DNA of 64,000 nt from Desulfobulbus elongatus DSM 2908 (lineage in GTDB: Bacteria > Desulfobacterota > Desulfobulbia > Desulfobulbales > Desulfobulbaceae): NCBI RefSeq assembly GCF_000621145.1, contig NZ_JHZB01000009.1, forward strand, positions 1 to 64,000. Reading direction: 5' to 3'. Shown here in pieces: positions 42,455-50,755 of the stretch (within the stretch, counting starts at the first letter, position 1; each line of letters begins with the position of its first letter). The translations under genes were made by a program, and so were the position numbers. The notes below the pieces were generated by a model. It saw only the letters and a program-made list of their open reading frames with translations, searched no databases and had not been told where the DNA came from.

Positions 42455-42996
42455 CGGCGCGCCGCAACCTCAGCAGCAGCCTGGAAGACTACCTCGAAAC
42501 GATCTACCTGATCGTCCGGGAGCAGGGCACGGCCCGGAGCAAGGATGTCATCAGGCGACTTTCCGTGAGCGCCGCCTCGGTCACCGAGGCACTGCGGGCA
42601 CTGGACTCCCGGGGCCTGGTCAACTATGTGCCCTACTCGCTCATCACCCTGACGCCGGCGGGCGAGGCCCGGGCCCGCGAAATCCTCCACCGCCACGAAA
42701 CCCTGCGCGACTTCTTCGTCGAGGTGCTCGGCGTGGACCCGCGGACCGCCGACATCGGCGCCTGCCGGATCGAACACGTGATCAGCGACGAGATCCTCGA
42801 CAGCATGATCACCTACACCACCACGGTCAGAGAGGCCGGACAGGTGGCGCTCACCGGCCAGGCCACCGACACCGGCGACTGGCCGCCCGCCCCGGAGACC
42901 CCTGCCGACCCGGCGGAGCTGTCCATGAAGCAGCCTTGCGGCGCCGACGACGATCCGCGGCAACGGCCCGACCCATCGATGGAAAAGAACTCGTGA
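42451..42996 (+). CDS. DtxR/IdeR-type metal-dependent transcriptional regulator
   Basis: A 181-residue repressor. The winged HTH (SKDVIRRLSVSAASVTEALR) is followed by a dimer domain. Metal ligands align with DtxR/MntR: Asp13 and Glu16 (EDYLETIY), His82 (RHETL), and Cys105, Glu108, His109 (GACRIEH). Cys at the position of MntR Glu99 is the DtxR/IdeR pattern and suggests iron rather than manganese sensing. It ends in a 45-residue polar tail with no SH3 domain. It is translationally coupled to the pseudo-ATPase and probably controls that operon through 41523-41536. Confidence 0.85.
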   Translation: MTARRNLSSSLEDYLETIYLIVREQGTARSKDVIRRLSVSAASVTEALRALDSRGLVNYVPYSLITLTPAGEARAREILHRHETLRDFFVEVLGVDPRTADIGACRIEHVISDEILDSMITYTTTVREAGQVALTGQATDTGDWPPAPETPADPAELSMKQPCGADDDPRQRPDPSMEKNS

Positions 42997-43313
42997 TGCC
43001 ATGACCGCTCATCCGGCGACCATTCCCCTTCCCCCGAACACGTCCGCCTGCCGGAACGGCTTGCGCATCCGCGCGCCTTTCCCGTTGTGCCGCCCGCACC
43101 CGCCCGCAAACACCGCGTCCCCCCGGCCGGCACCGCCCGTGTCGACCGCCTGAGCGCGTCCGGACATCGGCGCGGTGCACGTCCTTGCCGCCTTGGCCGG
43201 GCCGCGCCGACCGTCGTCGGCCAACGGACACCAAAAGGACCACCGCATGTTCCCGACCGCCGCCTTCCTCTGCGGGCGCTCCCGCCCAAGCGGCGCATAT
43301 CCCGGAGTATTGT
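42997..43313. other. Intergenic region with a possible leader peptide
   Basis: No full gene was recognised in this 317-base gap. Near its end AAAAGGA precedes an ATG at 43247 that opens a 26-codon frame (MFPTAAFLCGRSRPSGAYPG...) ending at 43327, 14 bases inside the HD-GYP gene. It could be a leader peptide coupling translation. The remainder is GC-rich sequence with scattered short frames and no clear promoter. Confidence 0.35.
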
Positions 43314-44021
43314 ATGATCTGCCTTGAAGATATCGACTTTCACCTGTTCATCGAGAGCCTGACCCGCACCATCGAACTCAAGGACATGTACACGGCCGGC
43401 CACTCGCGGCGCGTGTCCGAGATCGCCGAGCACATCTGCAGGGAATGGGGCAGGACGGACAGGGAGTGCGAATACCTGCACGTGATCGGCCATGTGCACG
43501 ATATCGGCAAGATCGGCATCGCCGACGGCGTTCTGATGAAATCGGGCAAGCTGTCGCCGGCGGAGCACCTGCTGATGCAGCAGCATACGGTGATCGGCGC
43601 CTCGATCTTCGAAAACCTGCCCGGCCTGGACAGGATGGCGGACGTCATCCGCCACCATCACGAACGGTTTGACGGCAAGGGGTATCCGGACGGGTTGCGG
43701 GCCGATGCGATTCCGCTGGAATCGGCGGTCATCGCCATTGCCGACGCCTACGACGCCATGACGACCTACCGGCCCTACAAGGCCGCCCTGACCGCGGAAC
43801 AGGCCTTCGAGGAGATCCGCCGCAACCGCGGCACCCAGTTCCACCCCGAAATCTGCGATCTGTTCCTCGACCTGCTCGAACACCGTCCCCGGAATTTTTC
43901 CGGTGAATCGGGCGCCACCGAAACCGGCCGCTCCTCCTGCCCCGGCATGGCGCGCCCCACCGCCTCCCGGCCCGGCACCCGTCCCGAACCGGCCCTCACC
44001 GTCGGCGACAAAACCGCATGA
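43314..44021 (+). CDS. Stand-alone HD-GYP phosphodiesterase
   Basis: A 235-residue cytosolic protein consisting almost only of an HD-GYP domain. Motifs are TAGHSRRVSEIAEH, VHDIGKIGI, QQHTVIGASIF, RHHHERFDGKGYP and ADAYDAMTTYRPYK, so all residues for c-di-GMP hydrolysis appear intact. The C-terminal 40 residues are Pro/Ser-rich and disordered. CGGAG precedes the ATG. There is no receiver or membrane domain, so it must be controlled by expression or a partner protein. Confidence 0.9.
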   Translation: MICLEDIDFHLFIESLTRTIELKDMYTAGHSRRVSEIAEHICREWGRTDRECEYLHVIGHVHDIGKIGIADGVLMKSGKLSPAEHLLMQQHTVIGASIFENLPGLDRMADVIRHHHERFDGKGYPDGLRADAIPLESAVIAIADAYDAMTTYRPYKAALTAEQAFEEIRRNRGTQFHPEICDLFLDLLEHRPRNFSGESGATETGRSSCPGMARPTASRPGTRPEPALTVGDKTA

Positions 44022-44197
44022 GCGGTGTGCGCGGGAATCAGCCGGCTGCCGGCTTTGTGCGGCGGCAGCCGCCGCATCGCCCGGTCCGGGAGAACGACGA
44101 CCCGCCTGCATCCCGGCCGTGCCGGGGCTGATCATGGGGCCGCCGCGCCGCCGGCACCGTCCCCGACGCCGCGACCGATTGTGCCCGCGGGCCGCGG

Positions 44198-44566
44198 TCA
44201 GTTTCTTTTCGCCCCCTGATCGATCCACATCTTCAGGTCCTTCAACTGCTGGGAGGTCAGGGGCGCCACCGCGGCGTGGCCGCCCTTGACCTTGACGTAG
44301 AGGGGGCTGGCTTCGGCCTTGCCCGGAACGATGTACCGGCCCTTCATGAGGTCCTGGTGGGCATCGCCCCTGGTCATGTCGAACGGGGCCCGCCCGCCGA
44401 AATGGCAACCCACGCATTTCTCATCGAGAATCGGCTGGATAGCCGTGGAAAAACTGATCTCCCTGCCGGTGTCCGCCGTGCAGGCGGCCAGCAGCAACAA
44501 CACCGCCGGCAGCAACGGCCGGACGCACCTGTGCGCTGCATGCAGCGCCGTACCTATCGATCCCAT
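44198..44566 (-). CDS. Small mono-haem c-type cytochrome lipoprotein
   Basis: A 122-residue exported lipoprotein: signal with lipobox LLAACTAD (Cys near 29), one haem motif CVGCH (about 51-55) within ISFSTAIQPILDEKCVGCHF, and a C-terminal helix LTSQQLKDLKMWIDQGAKRN. This is the layout of the short cytochrome c domain found as planctomycete-type or PSD1-associated modules. It starts 10 bases after the Rid-family stop and is the last gene of that operon. The 44022-44197 gap behind it shows no gene. Confidence 0.85.
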   Translation of the reverse strand: MGSIGTALHAAHRCVRPLLPAVLLLLAACTADTGREISFSTAIQPILDEKCVGCHFGGRAPFDMTRGDAHQDLMKGRYIVPGKAEASPLYVKVKGGHAAVAPLTSQQLKDLKMWIDQGAKRN

Positions 44567-44576
44567 GGACGCTCAC

Positions 44577-45749
44577 TCAAAAGCGGCACACATCGGTCCG
44601 GTCGATGGCCATGACGGCGATGCATTCGATCTCCACCAGCCAACCCGGCCGGCAGACGGGCGCCAGCACGACGGCCTTGGGCGTCTCCCGAAAGTGTTCG
44701 GCAAAGTAGCGCTCCACGTCCGGGGCGTCGGACAGATCCCTGAGATAGACGATCATGTGGGCGATGTCGGCCAGGGTCGCCCCGGCATCGGCCAGCAGGG
44801 CGGCGATGTTCTCGATGACCCGCTCCATCTGCCGGCGCACGTTGTTCTTGTGCACGATCTCGCCCCTGTTGTTGATGCTCGCCGTGCCCGAGATGTAGAT
44901 GTGCCGCCGGTCGCCGAAATCCACGCTCGTACCCCGTTCGAAGGTCACGCCGTACTCGTGGGTGGGATTCAGGTGCTGCAGCGCCTGCAAATACCTGACC
45001 TGGTTCCCGGCGAGGCCGGCTATGGCATAGGCGTCCATCAGCACCGACGTGCCGGGGTCGGCATGCCTGCCCTCGATGCCGGTGCTGGCGATATAATGGG
45101 TGTCCTTGGTCATGCCCAGGGTCTCGAACAGGTCCCGCCGGGAGCGAACCACCCCCGGATAGTTGAAGTCGATGTCCTTGACGAACAGCCATGTCCTGAC
45201 GCAGTTGTCCTGAACGGTGCAGTTCAGGTCGCGCAGCCGGCGCTCCAGTTGCGCGAACACCGCCGAGGTCTGGGCGTGGGAATCCCACCCCGGTTCCTTG
45301 GCCCGCATGCCCGTGCTCCAGATATGGGCCATCCCTTCTCGTTTGACCACGATCTGGCCTTCTCTCCTGTCGACCGACAATCCCTTGGCGCCGTGATCGA
45401 CGATGGCGTAGAGCCACACCAGCACCTTGTTGCCGGTCAGCGGCGGCTGCTCGACGACGGAACAGGCGGCCCGGGAAAATTTGTTCATGCCGTTTTGCGC
45501 AAAGGCACCCAGGCTGTCCTCCTGGTTCATGAAATCGCTGACGAACAGGCGCAGGAACACCGCGGTGGTGAACGGAATGCCCTCCTGCTCGAAAAAAAGC
45601 GCCATTGCCGCGAACACCTCTTCCAGTTCCCGGTCGAAGCGCTTGGGTTCGCAGGCGCGGGCGGCCAGGTGCAGCTCGGCCGTGTTCTGCCGCTGAAACC
45701 AGGAAACATCGATCGCCACGTTGTTGAGGGTTGTATTGATAGACTTCAT
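44577..45749 (-). CDS. Two-domain Rid (YjgF/YER057c/UK114)-family protein
   Basis: A 390-residue protein. The C-terminal about 130 residues are a clear Rid domain (RRQMERVIENIAALLADAGA ... IVYLRDLSD ... VCRPGWLVEIECIAV, with an Arg at the usual active-site position). The N-terminal half has a similar size and an FkbO/chorismatase-like two-Rid layout, but I could not confirm the subfamily. AAAAGGA precedes the ATG. It is followed at once by a cytochrome lipoprotein gene. Rid enzymes hydrolyse enamines/imines; the substrate here is unknown. Confidence 0.75.
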   Translation of the reverse strand: MKSINTTLNNVAIDVSWFQRQNTAELHLAARACEPKRFDRELEEVFAAMALFFEQEGIPFTTAVFLRLFVSDFMNQEDSLGAFAQNGMNKFSRAACSVVEQPPLTGNKVLVWLYAIVDHGAKGLSVDRREGQIVVKREGMAHIWSTGMRAKEPGWDSHAQTSAVFAQLERRLRDLNCTVQDNCVRTWLFVKDIDFNYPGVVRSRRDLFETLGMTKDTHYIASTGIEGRHADPGTSVLMDAYAIAGLAGNQVRYLQALQHLNPTHEYGVTFERGTSVDFGDRRHIYISGTASINNRGEIVHKNNVRRQMERVIENIAALLADAGATLADIAHMIVYLRDLSDAPDVERYFAEHFRETPKAVVLAPVCRPGWLVEIECIAVMAIDRTDVCRF

Positions 45750-46049
45750 ACGTTTGGTCCTTTTCGTGATTGGATGGGTCAATGGGCCGGGGTTCGGCCC
45801 GAAAAAAGCGAAATCGGCGCCATTGCCGGAAACGGCGGCGGCACCGTGCGCAGGGATGGCCGAGCCGCCGGCCGATGGGTCCTGATGCCGGTCGTCGCCT
45901 GCCGGGAACAGTCCCCGGCCTCGCAGCGCATCCCTTTCCCCGCCCCTGAACCAGGGGGACAAACACCCCTCGCGGCAACGCAACAGCCCGCAGGCAGCGG
46001 CGGCGCCGGCAATCGACGGCACACGGTGCGGGGCGCGGGCGTTGTCCGG
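45750..46049. other. Intergenic region before the Rid/cytochrome operon
   Basis: This 300-base gap has no convincing gene. A GGGCCG-GGGTT-CGGCCC hairpin lies about 45 bases ahead of the Rid start. On the minus strand it is preceded, not followed, by a T-run, so it does not fit a terminator. TTGACC is present but no -10 box fits it. Confidence 0.4.
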
Positions 46050-46595
46050 CTAATCGGCGCCGGGCGGGGTGCCCCGATCCGCGCTTTCGCGCAGGATGGC
46101 GTGCAGAGCCTGTCGGATCGCAGCCGGCTCGACGGCGCCGCTGTCGATCTCGCCGACCAGGTTGTCGAGACGCGCCCGCAGGATCGCGTCGGCACGGCTG
46201 CGGCGCAGCCGGTCCAGGCAGCGGTTGAGCGGATCGGCCATCTGGCGGAAATAATCGTTTGCGCGGAACTCCAGCCTGCCGTCGGGAAACACCCCCCGGT
46301 CGGCATCGTCCAGGGTCTCGTAGATCTTGTGCATCATCCCGGCAATGGCCCGGCTCTGGCGCAGGCTGAAAAAGACGGTCAGCGACGTGACCGCCAGGGC
46401 GAACAGGGCCACATACAGGGGGATGTGCTGGTTGTGGTTGTAGGCCACGGCCCCGTCCCACGCCAGCAGATAGAACCAGGACAGCAGGGCGCTTATCGTC
46501 ACCGTCACCACGATGTTGGTGACCAGGACCAGCGCCAGTTGCACGAACTGGTAGCGGGGATGCACCAGGATCTTGCGGTGACGGCACCCGCTCAC
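46050..46595 (-). CDS. Two-helix inner-membrane protein with cytoplasmic coiled domain
   Basis: A 181-residue protein starting GTG at 46595, overlapping the upstream stop (GTGA). There are two hydrophobic helices (VQLALVLVTNIVVTVTISALL and VALFALAVTSLTVFF) with a short periplasmic loop (DGAVAYNHNQHIP). A cytoplasmic HAMP-like or linker region follows (IYETLDDADRGVFPDGRLEF RANDYF, then a helix with repeated DRLRRSRAD). It resembles the membrane front of chemoreceptor/kinase-like proteins but carries no output domain. Third gene of a three-gene cassette with a pseudopilin-like protein. Confidence 0.65.
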   Translation of the reverse strand: MSGCRHRKILVHPRYQFVQLALVLVTNIVVTVTISALLSWFYLLAWDGAVAYNHNQHIPLYVALFALAVTSLTVFFSLRQSRAIAGMMHKIYETLDDADRGVFPDGRLEFRANDYFRQMADPLNRCLDRLRRSRADAILRARLDNLVGEIDSGAVEPAAIRQALHAILRESADRGTPPGAD

Positions 46596-46960
46596 AGGAT
46601 GGCCTCGACCACGGCGACAGACCGCTTCGACAGTTCGATTCCGTCCCGTTGCCGGAACACCTGCGCGTACCGCTCGCTGTCCGGCCCGTCGCATTGGGCC
46701 GATTTCCAGGTCAGATACGGCGTGCCCCGCCGGGTGACCACGCCGTATCCCCTGATGGCGATGGTGTTGACATGGAGCCCCCGGCTGACCTCGAGCACGA
46801 GGTTCTTCTCGGCGCGGTCCAGGCGCAGGTCGGTCAATTCCCCGAAATCGCCGTCGCCCGTCATGGCGGCGACCTTGCGGTTGAGCAGAAAGAGAATGGC
46901 GCCCTTGCCGGTGAGCCACCTGTTCTTCAATTTTTTCAGCTTATGTATGTTGATCTTCAT
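46592..46960 (-). CDS. Protein of unknown function in the pseudopilin-like cassette
   Basis: A 122-residue basic, soluble protein (MKINIHKLKKLKNRWLTGKG...) with predicted mixed alpha/beta content and no signal peptide. Segments include LDRAEKNLVLEVSRGLHVNTI and YGVVTRRGTPYLTWKSAQC. The family was not recognised. It lies 21 bases after the GspG-like gene and overlaps the following membrane protein gene by 4 bases, so the three are co-expressed. GAGAGGGA lies ahead of the start. Confidence 0.6.
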   Translation of the reverse strand: MKINIHKLKKLKNRWLTGKGAILFLLNRKVAAMTGDGDFGELTDLRLDRAEKNLVLEVSRGLHVNTIAIRGYGVVTRRGTPYLTWKSAQCDGPDSERYAQVFRQRDGIELSKRSVAVVEAIL

Positions 46961-46981
46961 CCGTTCAGTCCCTCTCGTGGT

Positions 46982-47362
46982 TCACGGGCCGCTTATCGAC
47001 ATGTCGTCCTCGGTGTCGGCCACGCCGTCCGGCCCGACGCTGCGGAGTTCGTAGCGCCTGCCCTTGGTCACGGTGTAGCGGTACCGATGGCCCCAATGGT
47101 CTTCCGCCAGATCCTTGGCGTTGTTTTCCTTGAAGGTTTCCGCCAGCCAGTCGGCGAATTCCTCCTCCTTCGGCAGCCGGCGGTCCATGAGATAGGTGGC
47201 GTCGAGCATCACCGCCATGGACCGCAGGTCGCCGGCGGTGATCACCTGCTGGGCGGCCGCCACGCTTTCGGAGGAGATGGCCCTGAACCGTTCAGGAACG
47301 TCCAGCGCCACGGCGGACATGGCCCCGATGACGACCAGCATGCCGACGACGGTCGCATTCAT
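46982..47362 (-). CDS. GspG-like (pseudopilin C-terminal) protein without pilin leader
   Basis: A 126-residue protein with a short N-terminal hydrophobic segment (VVGMLVVIGAMSAVAL). The C-terminal part, DHWGHRYRYTVTKGRRYELR followed by SVGPDGVADTEDD, closely matches the end of type II secretion major pseudopilins (DPWGxPYxY ... SxGxDGxxGTxDD), whose acidic loop binds calcium. There is no prepilin peptidase motif (G-FTLxE), so it is more likely exported by Sec or membrane-anchored than assembled as a pilin. First gene of a three-gene cassette, 76 bases behind FTR1. Function is inferred to be pilin-like calcium-stabilised, uncertain. Confidence 0.65.
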   Translation of the reverse strand: MNATVVGMLVVIGAMSAVALDVPERFRAISSESVAAAQQVITAGDLRSMAVMLDATYLMDRRLPKEEEFADWLAETFKENNAKDLAEDHWGHRYRYTVTKGRRYELRSVGPDGVADTEDDMSISGP

Positions 47363-47438
47363 GGGCGCCCGCCACCGACCCCATGGTCAGGTGCCGGCCC
47401 TCCCTCGCGGCTGCGGCATCCCCTGCCGGGAATGTCGT

Positions 47439-48683
47439 TCATTGCGAGGGGGCGTCCCGCCGGACCACGTCGGCAGCGGCCACGCCGTCCGCGCCCGGCT
47501 TCCGCCTGACGCGCAGCCAGATCCAGCCCAGCGGCAGCAGCCCCACCACCACGGCCTGGCAGAGCATGGACTCCACGGTGGGGAACACGCCCAGCCAGCT
47601 GATCATCGGCCAGCCCTCGAGCTTGGTGGTGTGGAGCAGGCCGCTGACCTGCAATTCCAGGATGCCCTGGCCGGCGAAAACCAGGGCCATCAGGTAGAGC
47701 AGCACCGCCGTGCCGCCGAAAAACAGGCCCAGGGGCAGGCGGATCGAGGCCAGCCGCACCACCAGGTAAACGATCGCCAGGCCGACCACGGCCAGCGCCA
47801 TGCCCACGGCGATGGCGTGGAACTCGCCGCTCGTTCCCGCCATCAGCGCCTGGTAGAACAAAATGGTCTCGGCGCCCTCGCGGAACACCGCCAGGAAGGC
47901 GACAAATCCCAGGGCGAACAGGTTGCCCCGGCTCAGGGCCCGGTCCATGGTCTCCTTGATGAAGGCCTGCCAGCGGTCGGCATCCCGCTTGGCGGTCAGC
48001 CAGTAGCTGACGTAGACCAGCACCCCGGCGGCGATGAGCATGGTGACGCCCTCGATGGCCTCCTGCTGGGCGCCGGAGGTCTTGACCAGGGTGTTCAGCA
48101 GCCAGGCCGCGCCGATGCTGGCCCCCAGGGCCCAGACCACCCCCTGCCAGATCACCCCGACCTTGTCGCCGAAGCCGGACCGCCGCAGATAGGCGACCAG
48201 GGCCGCCACCACCAGCATGGCCTCCACGCCCTCGCGGAACAGGATGATGAAGGATTGCAGCACCCGGCCCCAGAATCCCGTTTCGCCGTCGGCCCGCGCA
48301 TAGTGGACCACCGCGTAATCGAGATCCGTTTTCAGCGAGGCCCAGGTGGCCGCCAGCGCCTGCTTGTCCTGGCCGCGCATGGCCTGGCTGATCAGGAGGC
48401 TGAAACCGGACTCGATCTTGAGCATGAAGGCGTTGTCCTTGAGGCCCAGGGTGAACTCCATGCCGCTGGTCTCGAAGATGTCGAAGTAGATCCGGGAAAA
48501 TTCGTTGCCGGTGGCCACGCCGGTGCCGGCGGTATAGGCGGCCAGGGCCGCGTCGCCGCGCTGGACGATCTGTTCGACCACCGGGCCGTAGTTCTCGGTG
48601 GCCTTGCCGGCGGCCGAGGCCCAGCCGGCCCATGAAAGCAGGAGCAGGACAACAAGGAGCATTCGTGTGTGCATGGTTCTCAC
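47439..48683 (-). CDS. FTR1-family iron permease (EfeU-like) with periplasmic N-terminal domain
   Basis: A 414-residue protein: signal peptide (LLVVLLLLSWAGWASA), a periplasmic helical domain of about 110 residues, then seven hydrophobic helices. The two iron-translocation REGxE motifs are intact (FREGVEAML near 149 and FREGAETIL near 267). It would import Fe after oxidation or chelation. The GTG start at 48683 overlaps the transglutaminase-like stop; an ATG three codons in (48674) is an alternative. It is the last gene of a MoxR-DUF58-transglutaminase operon, an unusual setting for an iron permease. Confidence 0.88.
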   Translation of the reverse strand: MRTMHTRMLLVVLLLLSWAGWASAAGKATENYGPVVEQIVQRGDAALAAYTAGTGVATGNEFSRIYFDIFETSGMEFTLGLKDNAFMLKIESGFSLLISQAMRGQDKQALAATWASLKTDLDYAVVHYARADGETGFWGRVLQSFIILFREGVEAMLVVAALVAYLRRSGFGDKVGVIWQGVVWALGASIGAAWLLNTLVKTSGAQQEAIEGVTMLIAAGVLVYVSYWLTAKRDADRWQAFIKETMDRALSRGNLFALGFVAFLAVFREGAETILFYQALMAGTSGEFHAIAVGMALAVVGLAIVYLVVRLASIRLPLGLFFGGTAVLLYLMALVFAGQGILELQVSGLLHTTKLEGWPMISWLGVFPTVESMLCQAVVVGLLPLGWIWLRVRRKPGADGVAAADVVRRDAPSQ

Positions 48684-50755
48684 GTCATGGAAAGGAATCG
48701 TTCAATCTGCCGCCGGAACAACTGCGCGGCCCCGGGGTCGTGGTTGCCGCCGTAGCGGATGTCGATATAGCGGCCGACGATGTCCTCGGCCGCCGAGGTC
48801 AGCTCGGGCCGCTCCCGGCGAATCCGGGCCAGGAAATCGCGGGGGCATTCCTGCGCCGTCTTGGCGACGCCCTGCTTGGCCATGCGCCGGCAGAATCCCG
48901 CCCAACTCCGCGCCACCCGGTCCATGGCCTTCCGGCTGCGCCGCCAGGCCACGGCGCCGTAGAGCGAAAGCACGCCCAGCACGCCGGCCACGCCGCCGAT
49001 CAGCAGGTCGGCCCAGTTGCTGTCCGGCAGGCCCACGCCCTTGAGCAGCTCCATCTGGCGGTCCGGGTTGTAGTTGATCACCCATTTCTGCATGGAACCG
49101 AACACCGAGGCCCAGTCGGGCAGGGTCCAGCCCTTGTCCGGACGCGGTGCCGGCGCCTTGGCCTTGGGTTCGCGCTTCGCCTCCCTGGGCTGCTCCGCCG
49201 CCTGGCCCTCCTGCTTCATTTCGACCACCGTGGCCGGCTGCGGCATCTCCTTGGGCTTGGCGGCCGCGCTCTTCTCCTCCGGCGGCGGCGCGACGATGTC
49301 CAGCGCCTCCACCCGGCTCCAGCCCTGGCCGTCCTGCCAGATCTCCACCCAGGCGTGGGCGTCGGCCTGCTTGACGATGACGAAGTTGGTCAGGGCGATG
49401 ATGGTGCCGCCCCGATACCCGCTCACCAGCCGCGCCGGAATACCCGCCGCCCGCATCAACATGGCGGTCGCGCCGGCCAGGTATTCGACGCCGCCGCGTT
49501 TTTCATCGAAGAAGAAGCGGTCGAGCAGGTTTGCGCCCGGCTCCACGATGTGGGCCTGCTCGAAACGGTAGCCGCCGGCGGCCAGCGTCGTATAGACCTG
49601 GTGGACGATCTCGCCCGCATCGCGGTGTTCCCCGGCCAGTTGCCGGCCCAGGGCCAGCAGGCGCGGATTGGTGTTCTCCGGCCAGGCCAGGGCCCGCGCC
49701 CGCTGTTCGGGGCTCAGCCGGTCGCCGGCGCTGTAGTCCAGGTAGGAGAGCATCTGCAGCTTGGGTTCGAAATCGTCGATGCGGCGGATGCTCAGGAGCT
49801 GCAGATCCTCGGAGATCATCGATTCCGGCGCCGGCGCGGCGGGCACGTCGAGGCCGTAGAGCCAGCGGCCGCCGTTGGGCATCACCCGCAGGGTGTAGCG
49901 CACCGGCGTATCCCTGGTGTGCAGGATCCGGTCGAGCTGGGCCTTGGAGCGAATGGCCCCTTTCAGCAATTGATTGCGGTCGTCCCAGTTGTCGGCCAAG
50001 GTCCAGTTCTCGCCATCGTAGTCCCAGAACACCGGGCCGCGCCAGTACAGCCGGCTCTTGAAGGGCACCGCGCCCTCGAATTCGGCCACCAGCACGTTGC
50101 CATTTTCCTGCTTGGCCCGCTGAATGCCGCCGGGCTCCAGCACCTTGGCTTTGCCGAATTCACCGTTGTCCCGGTCCATGAGCGCCTTGACCGGCAGACC
50201 GAAGGCCAGGCCGATGTCCCACAGCGGCCCCGGAATGCGGGGAAAGGTGAGGAACAACAGCAGCATCAGCGGCAGGCCGAGCACCACCAGCAACCCGGCC
50301 CGCCGCACCAGGAACAGCGGTTTGCCGCCCTCCATGTGGATGGCGATCAGGCTCAGGGTGAGGGCGAACACCACCGCCAGCATGTGCAGCAGGTTGAGCA
50401 GGCTCTCGAAGGAGAGCGCGCCCACCGCGGCCAGGATCACAGCGGCGAAGATCAGCAGGAGGAAGTCGCGCCGCGTGCGGGCCTCGCCCCACTTGAGAAA
50501 GACCACCGTAATGAAGAAACTCAGCACCGCGTCGCCGGCAAACCAGCTCTCGAAACTGAACCAGATGCCGGCCACGGCGGCCGCCAGCAGCACCAAACCG
50601 GCAGCGCGGCCGTACCAGCCCCGGCGCCATGTGCCGGCATACTGGAGCAGGCCGCCGGCCAGGGCGATAGCCGCCACCCACCACGGCAGGCGGATGAAAC
50701 TGGGCAGGGCCGCCATCACCAGGGTCAGCAGCACCCAATGTCGCGATTCGTTCAT
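48680..50755 (-). CDS. Transglutaminase-like membrane protein (TgpA/DUF3488 type), catalytic Cys replaced
   Basis: A 691-residue inner-membrane protein: about six N-terminal helices (DUF3488, 1-175), a periplasmic transglutaminase-like core (about 200-490), a charged Lys/Glu/Ala-rich linker, one more helix near 600 and a cytoplasmic DUF4129-like tail. In active TgpA the nucleophile sits in GFCEHxA. Here the site reads GGVEYLAG, so Val423 takes the Cys place. His467 (ADAHAW) is kept; the Asp of RVDPT is Glu483 (RVEAL). It is therefore probably a catalytically dead or reprogrammed member. Four-base overlaps join it to DUF58 and FTR1. Confidence 0.88.
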   Translation of the reverse strand: MNESRHWVLLTLVMAALPSFIRLPWWVAAIALAGGLLQYAGTWRRGWYGRAAGLVLLAAAVAGIWFSFESWFAGDAVLSFFITVVFLKWGEARTRRDFLLLIFAAVILAAVGALSFESLLNLLHMLAVVFALTLSLIAIHMEGGKPLFLVRRAGLLVVLGLPLMLLLFLTFPRIPGPLWDIGLAFGLPVKALMDRDNGEFGKAKVLEPGGIQRAKQENGNVLVAEFEGAVPFKSRLYWRGPVFWDYDGENWTLADNWDDRNQLLKGAIRSKAQLDRILHTRDTPVRYTLRVMPNGGRWLYGLDVPAAPAPESMISEDLQLLSIRRIDDFEPKLQMLSYLDYSAGDRLSPEQRARALAWPENTNPRLLALGRQLAGEHRDAGEIVHQVYTTLAAGGYRFEQAHIVEPGANLLDRFFFDEKRGGVEYLAGATAMLMRAAGIPARLVSGYRGGTIIALTNFVIVKQADAHAWVEIWQDGQGWSRVEALDIVAPPPEEKSAAAKPKEMPQPATVVEMKQEGQAAEQPREAKREPKAKAPAPRPDKGWTLPDWASVFGSMQKWVINYNPDRQMELLKGVGLPDSNWADLLIGGVAGVLGVLSLYGAVAWRRSRKAMDRVARSWAGFCRRMAKQGVAKTAQECPRDFLARIRRERPELTSAAEDIVGRYIDIRYGGNHDPGAAQLFRRQIERFLSMT

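Noticed and set aside
45779-45830. Terminator GGGCCG/CGGCCC in front of the Rid gene
   Set aside because: The T-run lies on the wrong side of the stem for minus-strand transcription.
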